From positions 41,835-105,834 of the forward strand of contig NZ_BMPY01000014.1 in the NCBI RefSeq assembly GCF_014647835.1: DNA of 64,000 nucleotides, in the 5' to 3' direction. A program made the position numbers and the translations under genes. Numbering within the stretch: the first letter of the stretch is position 1; the number at the start of each line of letters is the position of its first letter. Origin of the DNA: Microbispora rosea subsp. aerata. Lineage in GTDB: Bacteria > Actinomycetota > Actinomycetes > Streptosporangiales > Streptosporangiaceae. A model generated the notes under the pieces. That model did not search any database, was not told the origin of the DNA, and was given only the letters and a program-made list of their open reading frames with translations. Shown here one piece after another: positions 10,422 through 20,347 of the stretch.

Positions 10422-12443
10422 GTGAACGCAGCAGGCACCCGCATGCCCGCCTGGGCGGCAGCGCTGACCGGCCTCGTCGGCGGGGCGGTGGCGCTCGGGG
10501 CGGCGCAGATCGTCGCCGGCATGATCGACCCCGGCGCGGCGCCGGTCGTCGCCGTGGGCGGCGTGATGGTCGACACCACCCCCGGCTGGCTCAAGGACTG
10601 GGCGATCCGCACCTTCGGCTCGTACGACAAGCCGGTCCTGCTCGGCGGCATCGTCGTCGCTTTGGCGTTCGTCGCGGCCGGTCTCGGCCTGCTCGCCCGC
10701 CGCCGGGTGGCGTACGGCACACTGGGCGTGGCCGCGTTCGGCCTCGTCGGCGCCGCCGCGGCGCTGTCCCGGCCCGACGCCGGAGTGGCGCACGTGCTGC
10801 CCTCGCTCGTGGGCGCCGCGGCCGGCGCGTGGACCCTGTCGCGCCTGCGGCGCCGCGCCCTGAGCAGCGGCGAGGAGGAGTACGTCGCCGCCAGCCGGGC
10901 CGCCAGCCGGGCCGCCGACCGGGCCGCTCGCGGGTCGGTCCCGGGTGGCTCGGCTCCGGGTGGCTCGGTTTTGAGCGGCACGGTCCTGACGACGTCCGCG
11001 CCGGACGAGGGCACGACAGGCGCGGGCGCGCGGGAAGAGGCCCGTGGGACCGGGTCCGGGGCTGGCATGCCGCCCGTCATGCTGCCGGGAACAAGCCCGG
11101 AAGCAGGGACGGGCGCGGCGCGGGGGACAGCGCCGGGCGTGGCCCTGGGAACGGGGACGGGCGCAGGGGCGGACGCGGCGTCGGGAACGGGGACGGAAGC
11201 AAGGTCAAGTGCGGCCCTGGGGATGGAGCCGGGAGCAAGGCCCGGCTCGGCGCGGGGGACAGTGCCGGGCGTGGCCCTGGGAACGGGGACGGGCGCGGCG
11301 TCGGGAACAGGGCCGGAGATGGGGCCGGGCTCCGGGCCGTTCGGTGGTGGGCCGGACTTCGAGCCGTACACCTTCGACCGGCGCAGGCTCCTGACCGGGG
11401 CCGCCGCGGGCGTCGTCGTGGCGGGAGTCGCCGGACTCGGCGGATGGCTGCTGTCGAGCAGCAAGGACGCCGAACTGGCCCGTCGCGGGGTGGCCAGGAT
11501 GCTGCCGCGCCCGGCGCGCCCGGCCGCGCCGATCCCCGCCGGAGCGGACCTGCGCATTCCCGGCCTCACGCCGTTCGTCACGCCCAACGCGGAGTTCTAC
11601 CGCGTGGACACCGCGCTCGTCGTTCCGTCGGTGGACCCGGCCCGCTGGACCCTGAAGATCCACGGGCTCGTGGACAGACCGGTCGAGCTGACCTTCGCCG
11701 ACCTGCTCAAACGCCCCATGATTGAGGCGGACGTCACGCTGACCTGCGTGTCCAACGAGGTCGGCGGGCCGTACGCGGGCCACGCCCGCTGGCTCGGCGC
11801 CCGGCTCGCCGACGTGCTGCGCGAAGCAGGGATCCGCCGCGAGGCCGACATGCTGCTCAGCGTCTCGGATGACGGCTGGACCTGCGGCACCCCGATCGAC
11901 GTCGTCATGGACGGCCGCGACGCGCTGCTCGCCGTCGCCATGAACGGCGAGGTGCTCCCGGAGGCCCACGGCTTCCCGGTCCGCCAGGTTGTGCCCGGAC
12001 TGTACGGATACGTGTCGGCGACGAAGTGGGTCACCGAGATCAAAGTCACCCGGTTCGACCAGGACGAGGGTTACTGGACACCGCTCGGCTGGGCCCCGAA
12101 AGGCCCGATCAAGACGCAATCCAGGATCGACGTGCCACGCGACGGCAGCGAGGTCGCGGCGGGCCGTACGACCGTGGCGGGCGTCGCATGGGCCCAGCAC
12201 CGCGGGATCGACGCGGTCGAGGTGCGGGTGGACGGCGGCGCGTGGCGGCAGGCGAGACTCGCCGACGTCCCCGGCCCGGACACCTGGCGGCAATGGTCGC
12301 TCGACCTGGATCTCACGCCGGGCCGGCACACGATCTCCGTGCGGGCCACCGACGCGACCGGCTACACGCAGACCGCGGAGGAGGCCCCGCCCGCCCCCGA
12401 CGGCGCCACCGGCTTTCACACGATCACGGTCACGGCCCGCTGA
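10422..12443 (+). CDS. Membrane-bound molybdopterin oxidoreductase (sulfite-oxidase fold)
   Basis: The 673-residue product has three or four N-terminal membrane helices (about residues 10-140), then a Gly/Thr/Ala-rich low-complexity linker (about 165-305). Next come an internal twin-arginine-like motif (Arg320-Arg321-Arg322, FDRRRLLTG) leading into another helix, and a sulfite-oxidase-type Mo-pterin domain with the ligand Cys442 in TLTCVSNEVGG. A C-terminal Ig-like dimerisation domain follows (VAWAQHRGIDAVEVRVDGG). This is the pattern of actinobacterial proteins inserted by Sec and finished by Tat. The substrate and electron acceptor are unknown. GTG start at 10422. Confidence 0.85.
   Translation: MNAAGTRMPAWAAALTGLVGGAVALGAAQIVAGMIDPGAAPVVAVGGVMVDTTPGWLKDWAIRTFGSYDKPVLLGGIVVALAFVAAGLGLLARRRVAYGTLGVAAFGLVGAAAALSRPDAGVAHVLPSLVGAAAGAWTLSRLRRRALSSGEEEYVAASRAASRAADRAARGSVPGGSAPGGSVLSGTVLTTSAPDEGTTGAGAREEARGTGSGAGMPPVMLPGTSPEAGTGAARGTAPGVALGTGTGAGADAASGTGTEARSSAALGMEPGARPGSARGTVPGVALGTGTGAASGTGPEMGPGSGPFGGGPDFEPYTFDRRRLLTGAAAGVVVAGVAGLGGWLLSSSKDAELARRGVARMLPRPARPAAPIPAGADLRIPGLTPFVTPNAEFYRVDTALVVPSVDPARWTLKIHGLVDRPVELTFADLLKRPMIEADVTLTCVSNEVGGPYAGHARWLGARLADVLREAGIRREADMLLSVSDDGWTCGTPIDVVMDGRDALLAVAMNGEVLPEAHGFPVRQVVPGLYGYVSATKWVTEIKVTRFDQDEGYWTPLGWAPKGPIKTQSRIDVPRDGSEVAAGRTTVAGVAWAQHRGIDAVEVRVDGGAWRQARLADVPGPDTWRQWSLDLDLTPGRHTISVRATDATGYTQTAEEAPPAPDGATGFHTITVTAR
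11116..11296 (+). repeat. Duplicated 49-bp segment in the molybdoenzyme linker
   Basis: The segment at 11116-11164 recurs at 11248-11296 (offset 132 bp, 44 codons) with a single base difference near position 14. Shorter copies of gggaacggggacgg lie between. The repeat is in frame and encodes ALGTGTGA-like linker, so copy-number change lengthens the linker without breaking the protein. Confidence 0.8.
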
Positions 12444-12551
12444 CGGCCCGGGCGGGGAAGCCGGGTCTGGAGTTGGGAAAACCCGCCGTGCCCCGGACGG
12501 CCCGCCTCTACCATCGGCACCCTGATGTGCGCGAGGAGGGGGGCCAAGCGC

Positions 12552-14927
12552 GTGAACCAGGAGAGGGCGCGCCGGCATGCGAGGTGGCGGTTGCCGTCCG
12601 GTGTGTACAACCCGGTCGTGACGGCCGACGGCCGGCGATGGCGGGATTACGAGCAGGCCGCGGAGGCGCCTGCTCCCTCACTGGACGACCGCCGCCTGGA
12701 TATGCGGATCGCGGCGCTGCCGCTGGGTGTGGACACGATGACCATGCCGGTGGTGCCGGCCGCCAGGAACGGCGAGAGCGGCGTACGCGGGGGCCACGGC
12801 CCCGGCGCGCCGACCGGGCGTCTCGCGGGGGCGGCGGACGCCTGGGACATCGTCTCCGCCACGCCGCTCGCCGATGCCCGGCACGACATGGACGCCACGG
12901 GCGCGGAGAACGTTCCAAACGCCGGAGACCTCACGGATCTCACGGACGTCGCAGCCGTCGAGGACGCGCCGGGAGAGTCAGCGGATGCGGTGGAAGCGGC
13001 GGGAGCGGCGGCCGGGGGGACCGCCGTCGGCGCCGCCGTGGACGCCTCACCGTCGATGCCGGAAGAACCCGTCGCGGGCGGCCCCGCCCCGGCGGACTCC
13101 CGCCTGTGGGACCCGGGCAAGGGGAACTGCGCTGTAGGGGAGCAGGGGCAAGTAAGCCTGAGCGCGGGAGAGTCGGGCCAGGGAAGCTTCGCTGTGGGGG
13201 AGCCAGGCGCGGGGACTTTCGCCACAGGAGAGCCCGGCCAGGGGAGCTTTGCCGCAGGTCAGCCGGAGCAGGGGAGCCTTGGCGCGGGGGAGCCGGGTCC
13301 GCTGGAGTCCGGCCCGCGTGACTTAGGTGACCTCGCGGTCGTGGCGGAGCCGACGGCTGCGAAGCGGATGACCGCCGCGCCGAAGCCTGCGGGGCCGATG
13401 GCCGCCGGGCCGACGGGTGCCGAGTCGATGGCCGCCGGGCCGATGGGCGCAGGACTGATGGCCACTGGGCCGACGGCTCCCGGGAACGAGGTGGCGGGGA
13501 CTGAGGCGGCCGTTCCAGAGGCTGGCCCCGAGGCGGACGCCGCCATCAAGCATGAGGACGACGCCGAGGACTTGGCCGAGCCTGAGAGCCACCAGGCCGC
13601 CGCCACCGGCGTGCGGGGCGTCGCCGAGGACCTGGCTGAGCTCGAAACCCGCCAGCCTGCTGCCGCTGGCGTGCGTGGCGATGTTGTGGGAGATCACGCG
13701 GCCGCCGCCAACGGCGTGCGGGGTGCTGCCGAGGACCCGGCTGAGCCGGGGGACCGCCAGGCCGCTGCCGCTGGCGTGCATGGCGATGACGTGGGAGGTC
13801 AACTGACCGCCAGCGGCGTGCGGGGCGACGCCACGGGAGAGGAGACGCCGACGGCCACGGCGGCCGGTGAGAACGGCCGGGACACAGGCGTCTCCGAGGT
13901 GCCCGGCTCGCCGGAGCCATGGCAGGAGACCGCACATCCGGTGGGCCGGAGCGACCGGCCGGGCGAGGCGCTGCCCGAAGCGGAAGACGGCGTCGTCTTC
14001 CGGGCCGGCCAGGAGGAGCGGCTCGCCGAGACCGCGCCCGACCCGGCGATCTTCGTGCAGCCGGGCACCACGGCGGCCGACGCATGGGGGTACGGACACC
14101 CGAACGGCACCGTCAAAGGGGCCGGGCTGGGCGCACCGCACCGGGAACCGGCTCCCGAGGCGATTTCCGAGGCGGTGCCCGAGATGACGGGCCCGGGCCG
14201 GGACACATGGCACGAGGAGACGCCCGCGTGGACCGCCGACGACGGCCACGAGACGGGCGAGTTCGCGGACGCCGACGACTTCTGGTCGGCCGTGCTGCGC
14301 GACGACACCGAGCGCGACTGGATGGACGGCCCGCGCCGCCCGCGGCCCCTTGAGGAGACCCGCCCGTACGGCAGGCCCGGCGGCCTGGCCGAAGCCGATC
14401 CGGAGGGTCAGGCGAGCCTCGCGCAGGCGGTGAGCGGGCGCTTCCCGGACCCGCGCGGCACCTGGATCCGCCTGATCAACGCCGAAGGGCCGACGGAGGA
14501 CGCGTTCAGGTCCAACAACGCCGTGGACTGCGCGCTGTCGGTGATGTCCACCTGGCACGGCGAGCCGGTCGTGGCGGCGCGCAGGCAGCCGGAGTACGAC
14601 GGGGCGGGCCGCCCGCTGCTGACCGGGGAGACCGGGGGCGTCGCCCGCGCCGAGGAGTGGCTCGGGCACCGCTTCGAATACGTGGGCCACGGCCGCCGGG
14701 CGTATGTGGCCATCGCACAGCGGCTGATCTTCGGCGGTCACGGCGCGGCTGCCGTCCTGATCACCCGCTGGGCCGGGGGAGGCAGCCACGCGTGGAACGC
14801 CGTCAACTGCCGGGGCGAGGTCCTGTGGATCGACGCCCAGCGGGGTCACATGGCCGTGGAGCCGCCGTACGAGGACGTCACGGGGGTCTTCGCGGTGGTG
14901 ATCGACCGCCAGGGCCGCCGCCTGTGA
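12552..14927 (+). CDS. Long repeat-rich protein with C-terminal papain-fold (Tox-PL-like) domain
   Basis: A 791-residue acidic protein. The N-terminal 30 residues (ARWRLPSGVYNPVVTADG) are basic. The middle is low complexity, with 10-residue units of the GEPGQGSFA type and later 20-residue units (AEDLAEPESHQAAATGVRG). The last 140 residues form a papain-like toxin/deamidase domain: Cys660 in NNAVDCALSVMS, His746 in GGSHAWNAVN and Asp761 in LWIDAQRG make a plausible catalytic triad. No signal peptide, WXG motif or membrane helix is visible, and no immunity gene is obvious next to it. GTG 12552 has GGAGGGG upstream; ATG 12525 would add nine residues. Known relatives deamidate or cleave host proteins, but its target is unknown. 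Confidence 0.75.
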   Translation: MNQERARRHARWRLPSGVYNPVVTADGRRWRDYEQAAEAPAPSLDDRRLDMRIAALPLGVDTMTMPVVPAARNGESGVRGGHGPGAPTGRLAGAADAWDIVSATPLADARHDMDATGAENVPNAGDLTDLTDVAAVEDAPGESADAVEAAGAAAGGTAVGAAVDASPSMPEEPVAGGPAPADSRLWDPGKGNCAVGEQGQVSLSAGESGQGSFAVGEPGAGTFATGEPGQGSFAAGQPEQGSLGAGEPGPLESGPRDLGDLAVVAEPTAAKRMTAAPKPAGPMAAGPTGAESMAAGPMGAGLMATGPTAPGNEVAGTEAAVPEAGPEADAAIKHEDDAEDLAEPESHQAAATGVRGVAEDLAELETRQPAAAGVRGDVVGDHAAAANGVRGAAEDPAEPGDRQAAAAGVHGDDVGGQLTASGVRGDATGEETPTATAAGENGRDTGVSEVPGSPEPWQETAHPVGRSDRPGEALPEAEDGVVFRAGQEERLAETAPDPAIFVQPGTTAADAWGYGHPNGTVKGAGLGAPHREPAPEAISEAVPEMTGPGRDTWHEETPAWTADDGHETGEFADADDFWSAVLRDDTERDWMDGPRRPRPLEETRPYGRPGGLAEADPEGQASLAQAVSGRFPDPRGTWIRLINAEGPTEDAFRSNNAVDCALSVMSTWHGEPVVAARRQPEYDGAGRPLLTGETGGVARAEEWLGHRFEYVGHGRRAYVAIAQRLIFGGHGAAAVLITRWAGGGSHAWNAVNCRGEVLWIDAQRGHMAVEPPYEDVTGVFAVVIDRQGRRL
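13121..13800 (+). repeat. In-frame tandem repeats inside the Tox-PL-like gene
   Basis: Two blocks. At about 13121-13300, five 30-bp units encode GE(P/S)GQGSFAV-like decapeptides. At about 13555-13800, three 60-bp-class units encode AEDLAE...AAAGVRG. A shorter block near 13390-13480 encodes MAAGPTGAES-like units. All periods are multiples of three, so the frame is kept as copies vary. Confidence 0.7.
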
Positions 14928-14984
14928 CCACCCTGCCGCCGCCTGTGGCCCGCGCGGTGTGCACGGGCCCGGCGGCGACGACGG

Positions 14985-15941
14985 TCAGTGAGGGCCGTGG
15001 AGCGCGTCGTCCGCCTCGAGTCGTTCGATGAAGCCGAGGACCCGGGCGGCGACCCGCTCGGGGAACTCGCCGTTGAGGGCGTGGGAGGCGTCCGGCCACA
15101 GCTCGACGACGCCGTGGGCGAGCAGCCGGCGGGCGCGTTCCGCGGCCCTGCCCGGATTGTGGATGATGCTGCGCCCGGCGATCACGGCGAGGGTCGGTGC
15201 GCCGACCGCGGCGACCTTCTCGTCCGAGGGGTACGTGGGCGGGGGAAGGAAGGCGGCGAAGTCCCGCATCCCGGCGGAGATCAGGGCGGCGACCGGATCG
15301 TCGGCTGATACGTCGGCCCCGCCGGAGATCCAGCGCAGCAGTCGCCTGCGCCACGGCTCGGGGAGCGGCCCCACCGCTCCCAGCGAGACGGCGACCGCCT
15401 TCCAGGTGATCCGGCCGAACAGGCAGGCGGGATCGAGCAGGCTCAGGGAGGCGACCTTCTCCGGGGCGTGCATGGCGAGCTGGACGGCGGTCCACCCGCC
15501 GATCGACACTCCCAGGAGGTGCGCACGGCCGAGGCCGAGCCCGGTCAGGAGTTCCGCGAGCCACACGCTGTGGTCGGCCGCGCTCGCGAACGGCCTGCTC
15601 TGCACCGAGAGGCCGGGCTCGCCGAGCAGGTCGATCGCGTAGACGACGCGGCCGGAGGCGCGGAGGCCGGCGAGGTTCGGCGCCCACATCGGGCTGGACG
15701 CGGTGCGTCCCGGCAGCAGGAGGAGCGGCGTTCCGGCGTCGGCGCCGTCCGGGCCGAAGCGGTAGGCGCGGACCGTGCCGAAGCCGGTCGGCACGTCCCG
15801 GACTCCGTCACACGGCGGGAGGTCGGCCATGGCCCGGTCGTACGTCCGCCGGTAGCGCTCGTAGGCCGCCGCGTCCCGGAAGTGCCCGAGGCGGCGCCGG
15901 CGGAACCGCGCCCCGATGTTGGGCCGCACAACCTCGTTCAC
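14985..15941 (-). CDS. Alpha/beta-fold hydrolase
   Basis: A 318-residue alpha/beta hydrolase. The nucleophile elbow is GVSIGG, the oxyanion region is LLLLPGRTASSPMW, and the catalytic His is in WPDASHALNGEFPE; the acid is probably the Asp in a strand before SLLDPA or near the end. No signal peptide is present. It is divergent from a TetR-family gene across a 224-bp region with paired inverted repeats, so that regulator probably controls it. The substrate is unknown; regulator-linked hydrolases of this type often act on small esters or lactones. Confidence 0.82.
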   Translation of the reverse strand: MNEVVRPNIGARFRRRRLGHFRDAAAYERYRRTYDRAMADLPPCDGVRDVPTGFGTVRAYRFGPDGADAGTPLLLLPGRTASSPMWAPNLAGLRASGRVVYAIDLLGEPGLSVQSRPFASAADHSVWLAELLTGLGLGRAHLLGVSIGGWTAVQLAMHAPEKVASLSLLDPACLFGRITWKAVAVSLGAVGPLPEPWRRRLLRWISGGADVSADDPVAALISAGMRDFAAFLPPPTYPSDEKVAAVGAPTLAVIAGRSIIHNPGRAAERARRLLAHGVVELWPDASHALNGEFPERVAARVLGFIERLEADDALHGPH

Positions 15942-16105
15942 CTGCGGATCCTCCGTTCGTCTGCGCCCCGCTCCGTTCCTCTTTCACAATCCGGGCGGGC
16001 TGCCAGAGGTCTCGGGGTGGGCTCGCATCCACGGGTGCGACCTCCGAGACCACACCCTCCCGCCACCCTGGCCACGTACGACAAGACGGACGCGCCACCG
16101 GCCAC

Positions 16106-16147
16106 CGATACGATCTATTGCATCAGTATCACAATACGTTCGTATCG
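16106..16147. promoter_or_regulatory. Candidate TetR operator pair
   Basis: cgatacga at 16106-16113 and tcgtatcg at 16140-16147 are exact reverse complements. Between them is the palindrome gtatcacaatac (16126-16137). The cluster lies 19 bp before the tetR GTG and overlaps a possible -35 (ttgcat, 16118-16123). Such placement fits autorepression and control of the divergent hydrolase. Confidence 0.5.
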
Positions 16148-16165
16148 CGAAAGAGGGAGCGGGTC

Positions 16166-16789
16166 GTGCCGAAGCAGGTCGACCACGCGGCTCGGCGGGA
16201 GGAGATCGCCCGGGCCGCCCTGCGGCTGTGCGCGCGAGACGGCCTGGCCGGAGTGACCATCGGGCGGGTGGCACAGGAGGCCGGCGTCTCCAAAGGGCTC
16301 GTGCAGCACTACTTCGCGGGGAAGGCCGATCTGCTGCGCGCCAGTGCCCAGGTCCTGAGGGGAGAGATCGAGCGCCGGGTTCGCGATGCCGTCCGGGACG
16401 CTCGCGGCCCCGCGGAAACGCTGCGGAGCGCGCTGCTCGCGATCGTCGAACTGGGCGTGACCGCTGTGGTCCCGCTGCTCGCCGGGCACGCGTTCGTGAG
16501 CATGGCCGTCGCCGACCCGGAGATCCGCGACCTCTACCGTGCCGGCGGTGACGGCCTCCATCGCGAGATCGCCGCGCTGCTGGCGGCCTCCGGCCCGGCC
16601 CGGGACGTCGATCCCGGCGCGGAGGCCCACGCACTGCTCGGCCTCGCGCGTGGTCTCGCCGACGGCGTGTTACTCGGGGAGCTCGGCGTCGACGACGCGG
16701 CCGCGATCGTCGACCATCACCTCCGCCGGATCCTGCCCGGGGCGCCGGCCCGCTCCGGCGATCCCTCCCCGCCGCGGGTCTCCGGGTGA
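16166..16789 (+). CDS. TetR/AcrR family transcriptional regulator
   Basis: A 207-residue one-component repressor. The N-terminal helix-turn-helix is GVTIGRVAQEAGVSKGLVQHYF, followed by GKADLL, the canonical TetR pattern. The C-terminal part is helical and would bind ligand and dimerise (LLALVELGV-type helices). GTG 16166 follows a GAGGGAGC ribosome site. The divergent alpha/beta hydrolase is the likely target. The ligand cannot be read from sequence. Confidence 0.88.
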   Translation: MPKQVDHAARREEIARAALRLCARDGLAGVTIGRVAQEAGVSKGLVQHYFAGKADLLRASAQVLRGEIERRVRDAVRDARGPAETLRSALLAIVELGVTAVVPLLAGHAFVSMAVADPEIRDLYRAGGDGLHREIAALLAASGPARDVDPGAEAHALLGLARGLADGVLLGELGVDDAAAIVDHHLRRILPGAPARSGDPSPPRVSG

Positions 16790-16998
16790 CGATCGCCGGG
16801 CGTCGTGCGGCCAGGCCACCCCGGTGCCGGTGAAGCTCGGGGCGTACGGGCCGCCGAGTGACTGCGACGACGCACTTGAGCTTGGGCGGGTCGCCGCATG
16901 GTTGAGGCGGCGTGGGTGCCCGGCCCGCCGCCCGGGTCACCCGCTCACGCGGGCGGCCCGGGCGACCGCCGTACAGGCCCGAAGCCCGGGGACGGCGG

Positions 16999-19488
16999 TC
17001 AGGAGGCGGCCAGCGCACCGACGACCGAGGCGCGGGCGGCGCGGCGGGCGGGCAGCACCGCGGCGAGCACCGCGGCCAGGCCCGACGCCGCGATGAAGAC
17101 CAGGATCTGGACGATCGGAAGCTGGAAGGAGACGTCCTCCGTGAACGTCGCCGTCGCCGCCCAGCCGTACGCGATGCCGAGCACGACGCCGACGATCGCG
17201 CCCACCAGGCCGAGGACCAGCGCCTCGACCGAGAGCATGCCGCGCAGCTGCGGCCGGGTCAGGCCGAGGGCGCGCAGCAACGCGGACTCGCGGGTGCGCT
17301 CGTGGACCGACAGCGACAGCGTGTTCGCGATGCCGAGCAGTGAGATCACAATCGCCAGGGCCAGCAGCCCGGTGACGACCATGAGGATCGAGTCGAGCGC
17401 CTCGTCGAACTGGCCGCGGATCTCGGTGGTGCTGCTGACCTTGACCGCGGGGTAGGCCGCCGTCGCGTCGTCCACGATCTTGCGCGCCCGCCCGGGGTCC
17501 ACCCCGTCCGCGGCGTTCACCAGGACCTGCGCGTCGCCCACCCGGCCGAAGTGCCGCTCGAAGCTCTGCTCGGCCATGGTGAACGACGGCAGCATCGACA
17601 CGTCGGACTTCAGCACCGCCACGACCTCGAGCGGGGTGCTCTTCCCGCCCGACGCGACCGTCACGGTGTCGCCCACCGTGACGCCGAGGTCCCGGGCCAC
17701 GTTGTCGGCCACCGCGACGTCGCCCGCGCCGAAGCCGTCCATGGTGCCGGACGACGCCTCCGGCTTGATGGCGGTGCCGATGGCCGACTGGGTGACCGTG
17801 CCCACCTTGTAGTCGCGGCCGTTCACCTTGGCCTTCTCCTCGCGAAACTCGGTCACCGTGGCCAGCTCGCGGCTCCCGCGCAGCGTGTCGGCGATCGGAC
17901 GGGGGATCGTGCCCGTCTGCGAGGACAGGATGTAGTCGGCGGGGAACTGCTGGTCGAGCTGGTCCTGCACGGTGGTCCGCATCGTGGAGCTCAAAACCGC
18001 CATGAACGTCATCAGCGTCACGCCGACGGTCAGGGCCACCGTCGTGGTCGCCGCCCGCTTGGGGTTGCGCCGCGCGTTGTCCACGGCGAGCCGCCCCGGC
18101 ACGCCGAACAGCCGCGCCGGCACCCAGCCGGCCAGCCCGCTCAGCGGCCGTACGATCGCCGGGCCGAGGATGAGCACCGCGAAGAACACCAGCACGCCGC
18201 CCGCCATGACCGTCAGCAGCGCCTCCTGGCTCGGCCCCTGCGACACGCCCGCCGCGGTGAGGCCGACCCCGGCGAGCACGAACAGGGCGGCGACGACCAC
18301 CCGGACGACTCCGGTGCGGAAGGTGTGCTCCTCGACCTGCGTGCGCAGCGCCGCGAGGGGCGGCACGCGAGTGGCCTGCCGCGCCGGGAGCAGGGCGGCG
18401 GCCATCGTCACGATGGTGCCGGTGCACATGCCGACGACGATCGTCAGCGGGGACAGGCTCACGGTGCCCGTGGGGATGTCCGCGCCGACGGCCCGCAGCA
18501 CGGCGACCGCGGCGGCCCCGAGGCCGAGGCCCGTCAGCAGGCCGAGCGCCGACGACAGCAGGCCGACCACGGCCGACTCCAGCACGATCGAGCCGAAGAC
18601 CTGCCGTTTGGTCGCGCCGATGCAGCGCAGCAGCGCCATCTCGCGCATCCGCTGCGCGACCAGGATGTTGAAGGTGTTGTAGATGACGAGCGCGGCGACG
18701 AGCAGCGCGACCGCGCCGAACAGCAGCAGGCCCAGCCGGAAGGAGGACGTGTCCATGTGGTTGCGCCGGGCCAGCTCCTCGGCGCGCTCCCGCCCGGTGA
18801 CGACCTTCGCGTCGCCCACGGCCGCCGCGACGGCCGTACGCAGGCTCTCCGGCGAGGGTCCCGAGGAGAGGACGTCGATCTCGGTGAAGCCCTCGGCGCC
18901 GGTGAGGCGCCGAGCCGTGCCGGGAGTGAACGCGACCGCGCCCCGGTAGGCGAGCTCCTGGTCGAGGCCCACGTCGAAGACGCCGACGAGGCGGAACTCC
19001 TGCCGCTTGCCGGCCTGGTCGAGCACCGCGATGGTGGCTCCGGGCGCGAACCCCTGCGTCTCGGCGGTGTCCTCGTCGAGCACCGCCTCGTCGGCGGCGG
19101 AGGGCGCCCTGCCGGAGGTGATCTTGATGCGGCTCGGGGGGATCGACACCCCGGCGGTGGGGTAGTCGCCCACGACCTTGCCGTCCCTGCCGATGAGCGG
19201 CACGTCCCCGGACACCATGGGCTGCGCGTCCTTGACGCCCGGCACCGCCCTGATCGCGGCGAGCACGCTCTCCGGCAGGTTCTCGTCTGGCCCGGCGCCG
19301 CCCTTGGGCGTCACCACCACGTCCACCTTGTCGGCGTCCGCGGCGAACGACTGGACGAACCCGGCGTTCATGGTGTCGGTGAGCACGAACGTGCCCGCGA
19401 TGAACCCGACCCCCAGCACGATCGCCAGGCAGGTGAGCAGCAGACGCACGCGGTGCGCCAGGAGCCCGGTGAGAGTGGTGCGGAACAC
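16999..19488 (-). CDS. ABC transporter permease, FtsX/MacB type with two FtsX domains
   Basis: An 829-residue membrane protein with a first helix near residues 12-35 ([20 protein letters not shown]), a large external MacB_PCD-like domain, three helices around 260-390, a fourth near 410-450, and a second external domain and FtsX helix set toward the C-terminus. This ten-helix duplicated layout is the common actinobacterial MacB-like permease. It is 3 bp downstream of the ATPase gene, so the two form one transporter. Likely roles are lipoprotein, peptide or drug export, or envelope-stress signalling. The upstream two-component pair may regulate it. Confidence 0.9.
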   Translation of the reverse strand: MFRTTLTGLLAHRVRLLLTCLAIVLGVGFIAGTFVLTDTMNAGFVQSFAADADKVDVVVTPKGGAGPDENLPESVLAAIRAVPGVKDAQPMVSGDVPLIGRDGKVVGDYPTAGVSIPPSRIKITSGRAPSAADEAVLDEDTAETQGFAPGATIAVLDQAGKRQEFRLVGVFDVGLDQELAYRGAVAFTPGTARRLTGAEGFTEIDVLSSGPSPESLRTAVAAAVGDAKVVTGRERAEELARRNHMDTSSFRLGLLLFGAVALLVAALVIYNTFNILVAQRMREMALLRCIGATKRQVFGSIVLESAVVGLLSSALGLLTGLGLGAAAVAVLRAVGADIPTGTVSLSPLTIVVGMCTGTIVTMAAALLPARQATRVPPLAALRTQVEEHTFRTGVVRVVVAALFVLAGVGLTAAGVSQGPSQEALLTVMAGGVLVFFAVLILGPAIVRPLSGLAGWVPARLFGVPGRLAVDNARRNPKRAATTTVALTVGVTLMTFMAVLSSTMRTTVQDQLDQQFPADYILSSQTGTIPRPIADTLRGSRELATVTEFREEKAKVNGRDYKVGTVTQSAIGTAIKPEASSGTMDGFGAGDVAVADNVARDLGVTVGDTVTVASGGKSTPLEVVAVLKSDVSMLPSFTMAEQSFERHFGRVGDAQVLVNAADGVDPGRARKIVDDATAAYPAVKVSSTTEIRGQFDEALDSILMVVTGLLALAIVISLLGIANTLSLSVHERTRESALLRALGLTRPQLRGMLSVEALVLGLVGAIVGVVLGIAYGWAATATFTEDVSFQLPIVQILVFIAASGLAAVLAAVLPARRAARASVVGALAAS

Positions 19489-19491
19489 GGC

Positions 19492-20235
19492 TCAGGCCTC
19501 CAGCGCCATCAGCGTGTCGAGCACGGTCTGCGGGGTGGGCCGCTCGACCTCGCGCACCAGCAGCCCGTCCCTGAGGAAGACCACGCGGTCGGCGTACGAC
19601 GCCGCCACCGGATCGTGGGTCACCATCACGATCGTCTGCCCGAGCTCCCGTACGGACCTGCGCAGGAACGCCAGCACCTCGGCGCCGCTGCGCGAGTCGA
19701 GGTTGCCGGTCGGCTCGTCGGCGAAGATCACCTCGGGCTTGCTGATGAGCGCCCGCGCCACGGCGACGCGCTGCTGCTGGCCGCCCGACAGCTCACTCGG
19801 CTTGTGCTTGAGACGGTCGCGCAGGCCGACCGTCTCGATCACCCGGTCGAACAACTCCTGGTCGGCCTGGCGGCCCGCGATCTCCAGGGGAAGCCGGATG
19901 TTCTGCTCGGCCGTCAGCGTCGGCAGCAGGTTGAACGCCTGAAAGATGAAACCGACGCGCTCGCGCCGCAAAAGCGTGAGCTGCTTGTCGTTCAGACCGG
20001 TGATCTCGACGCCGCCGATGCTCACCCGGCCGTCCGTCACGGTGTCCAAGCCGGCCAGGCAATGCATCAGCGTGGACTTGCCGGAGCCGGACGGGCCCAT
20101 GATCGCGGTGAACGCCTCCGCCGCGAAATCGACGTCGATGCCGCGCAGCGCGTGCACCGCCGCGTCGCCCTCGCCGTATACCTTCGTCAGTCCCCGCGCG
20201 ACGACCGCGGTGCGAACCTGGATTGTCGTGGTCAT
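19492..20235 (-). CDS. ABC transporter ATP-binding protein (MacB/LolD-like)
   Basis: A 247-residue ATPase with Walker A GPSGSGKST, signature LSGGQQQRVAVARAL, Walker B EVIFADEPTGNLD and the switch His in VMVTHDP. The DEPTGNLDSRS form is typical of MacB/LolD/FtsE-type ATPases that work with FtsX permeases. It is separated from its permease by 3 bp. The 112-bp gap upstream to the response regulator suggests it can be expressed with or apart from the two-component genes. Confidence 0.94.
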   Translation of the reverse strand: MTTTIQVRTAVVARGLTKVYGEGDAAVHALRGIDVDFAAEAFTAIMGPSGSGKSTLMHCLAGLDTVTDGRVSIGGVEITGLNDKQLTLLRRERVGFIFQAFNLLPTLTAEQNIRLPLEIAGRQADQELFDRVIETVGLRDRLKHKPSELSGGQQQRVAVARALISKPEVIFADEPTGNLDSRSGAEVLAFLRRSVRELGQTIVMVTHDPVAASYADRVVFLRDGLLVREVERPTPQTVLDTLMALEA

Positions 20236-20347
20236 GCCGCCACGCTATGGCCCTGATCAGGGCGTTTCCTCGGCCTCGCGGACGTTCTCGGGGTGCGCCC
20301 CGAGGCGGGGCCGCCGGGACGTGTGCGACTGATGAGGTAGTCCGGTG

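Noticed and set aside
12552-14927. Complete toxin-immunity or type VII secretion locus
   Set aside because: Only the effector-like domain is present; the flanking genes are a molybdoenzyme and an unrelated hydrolase.
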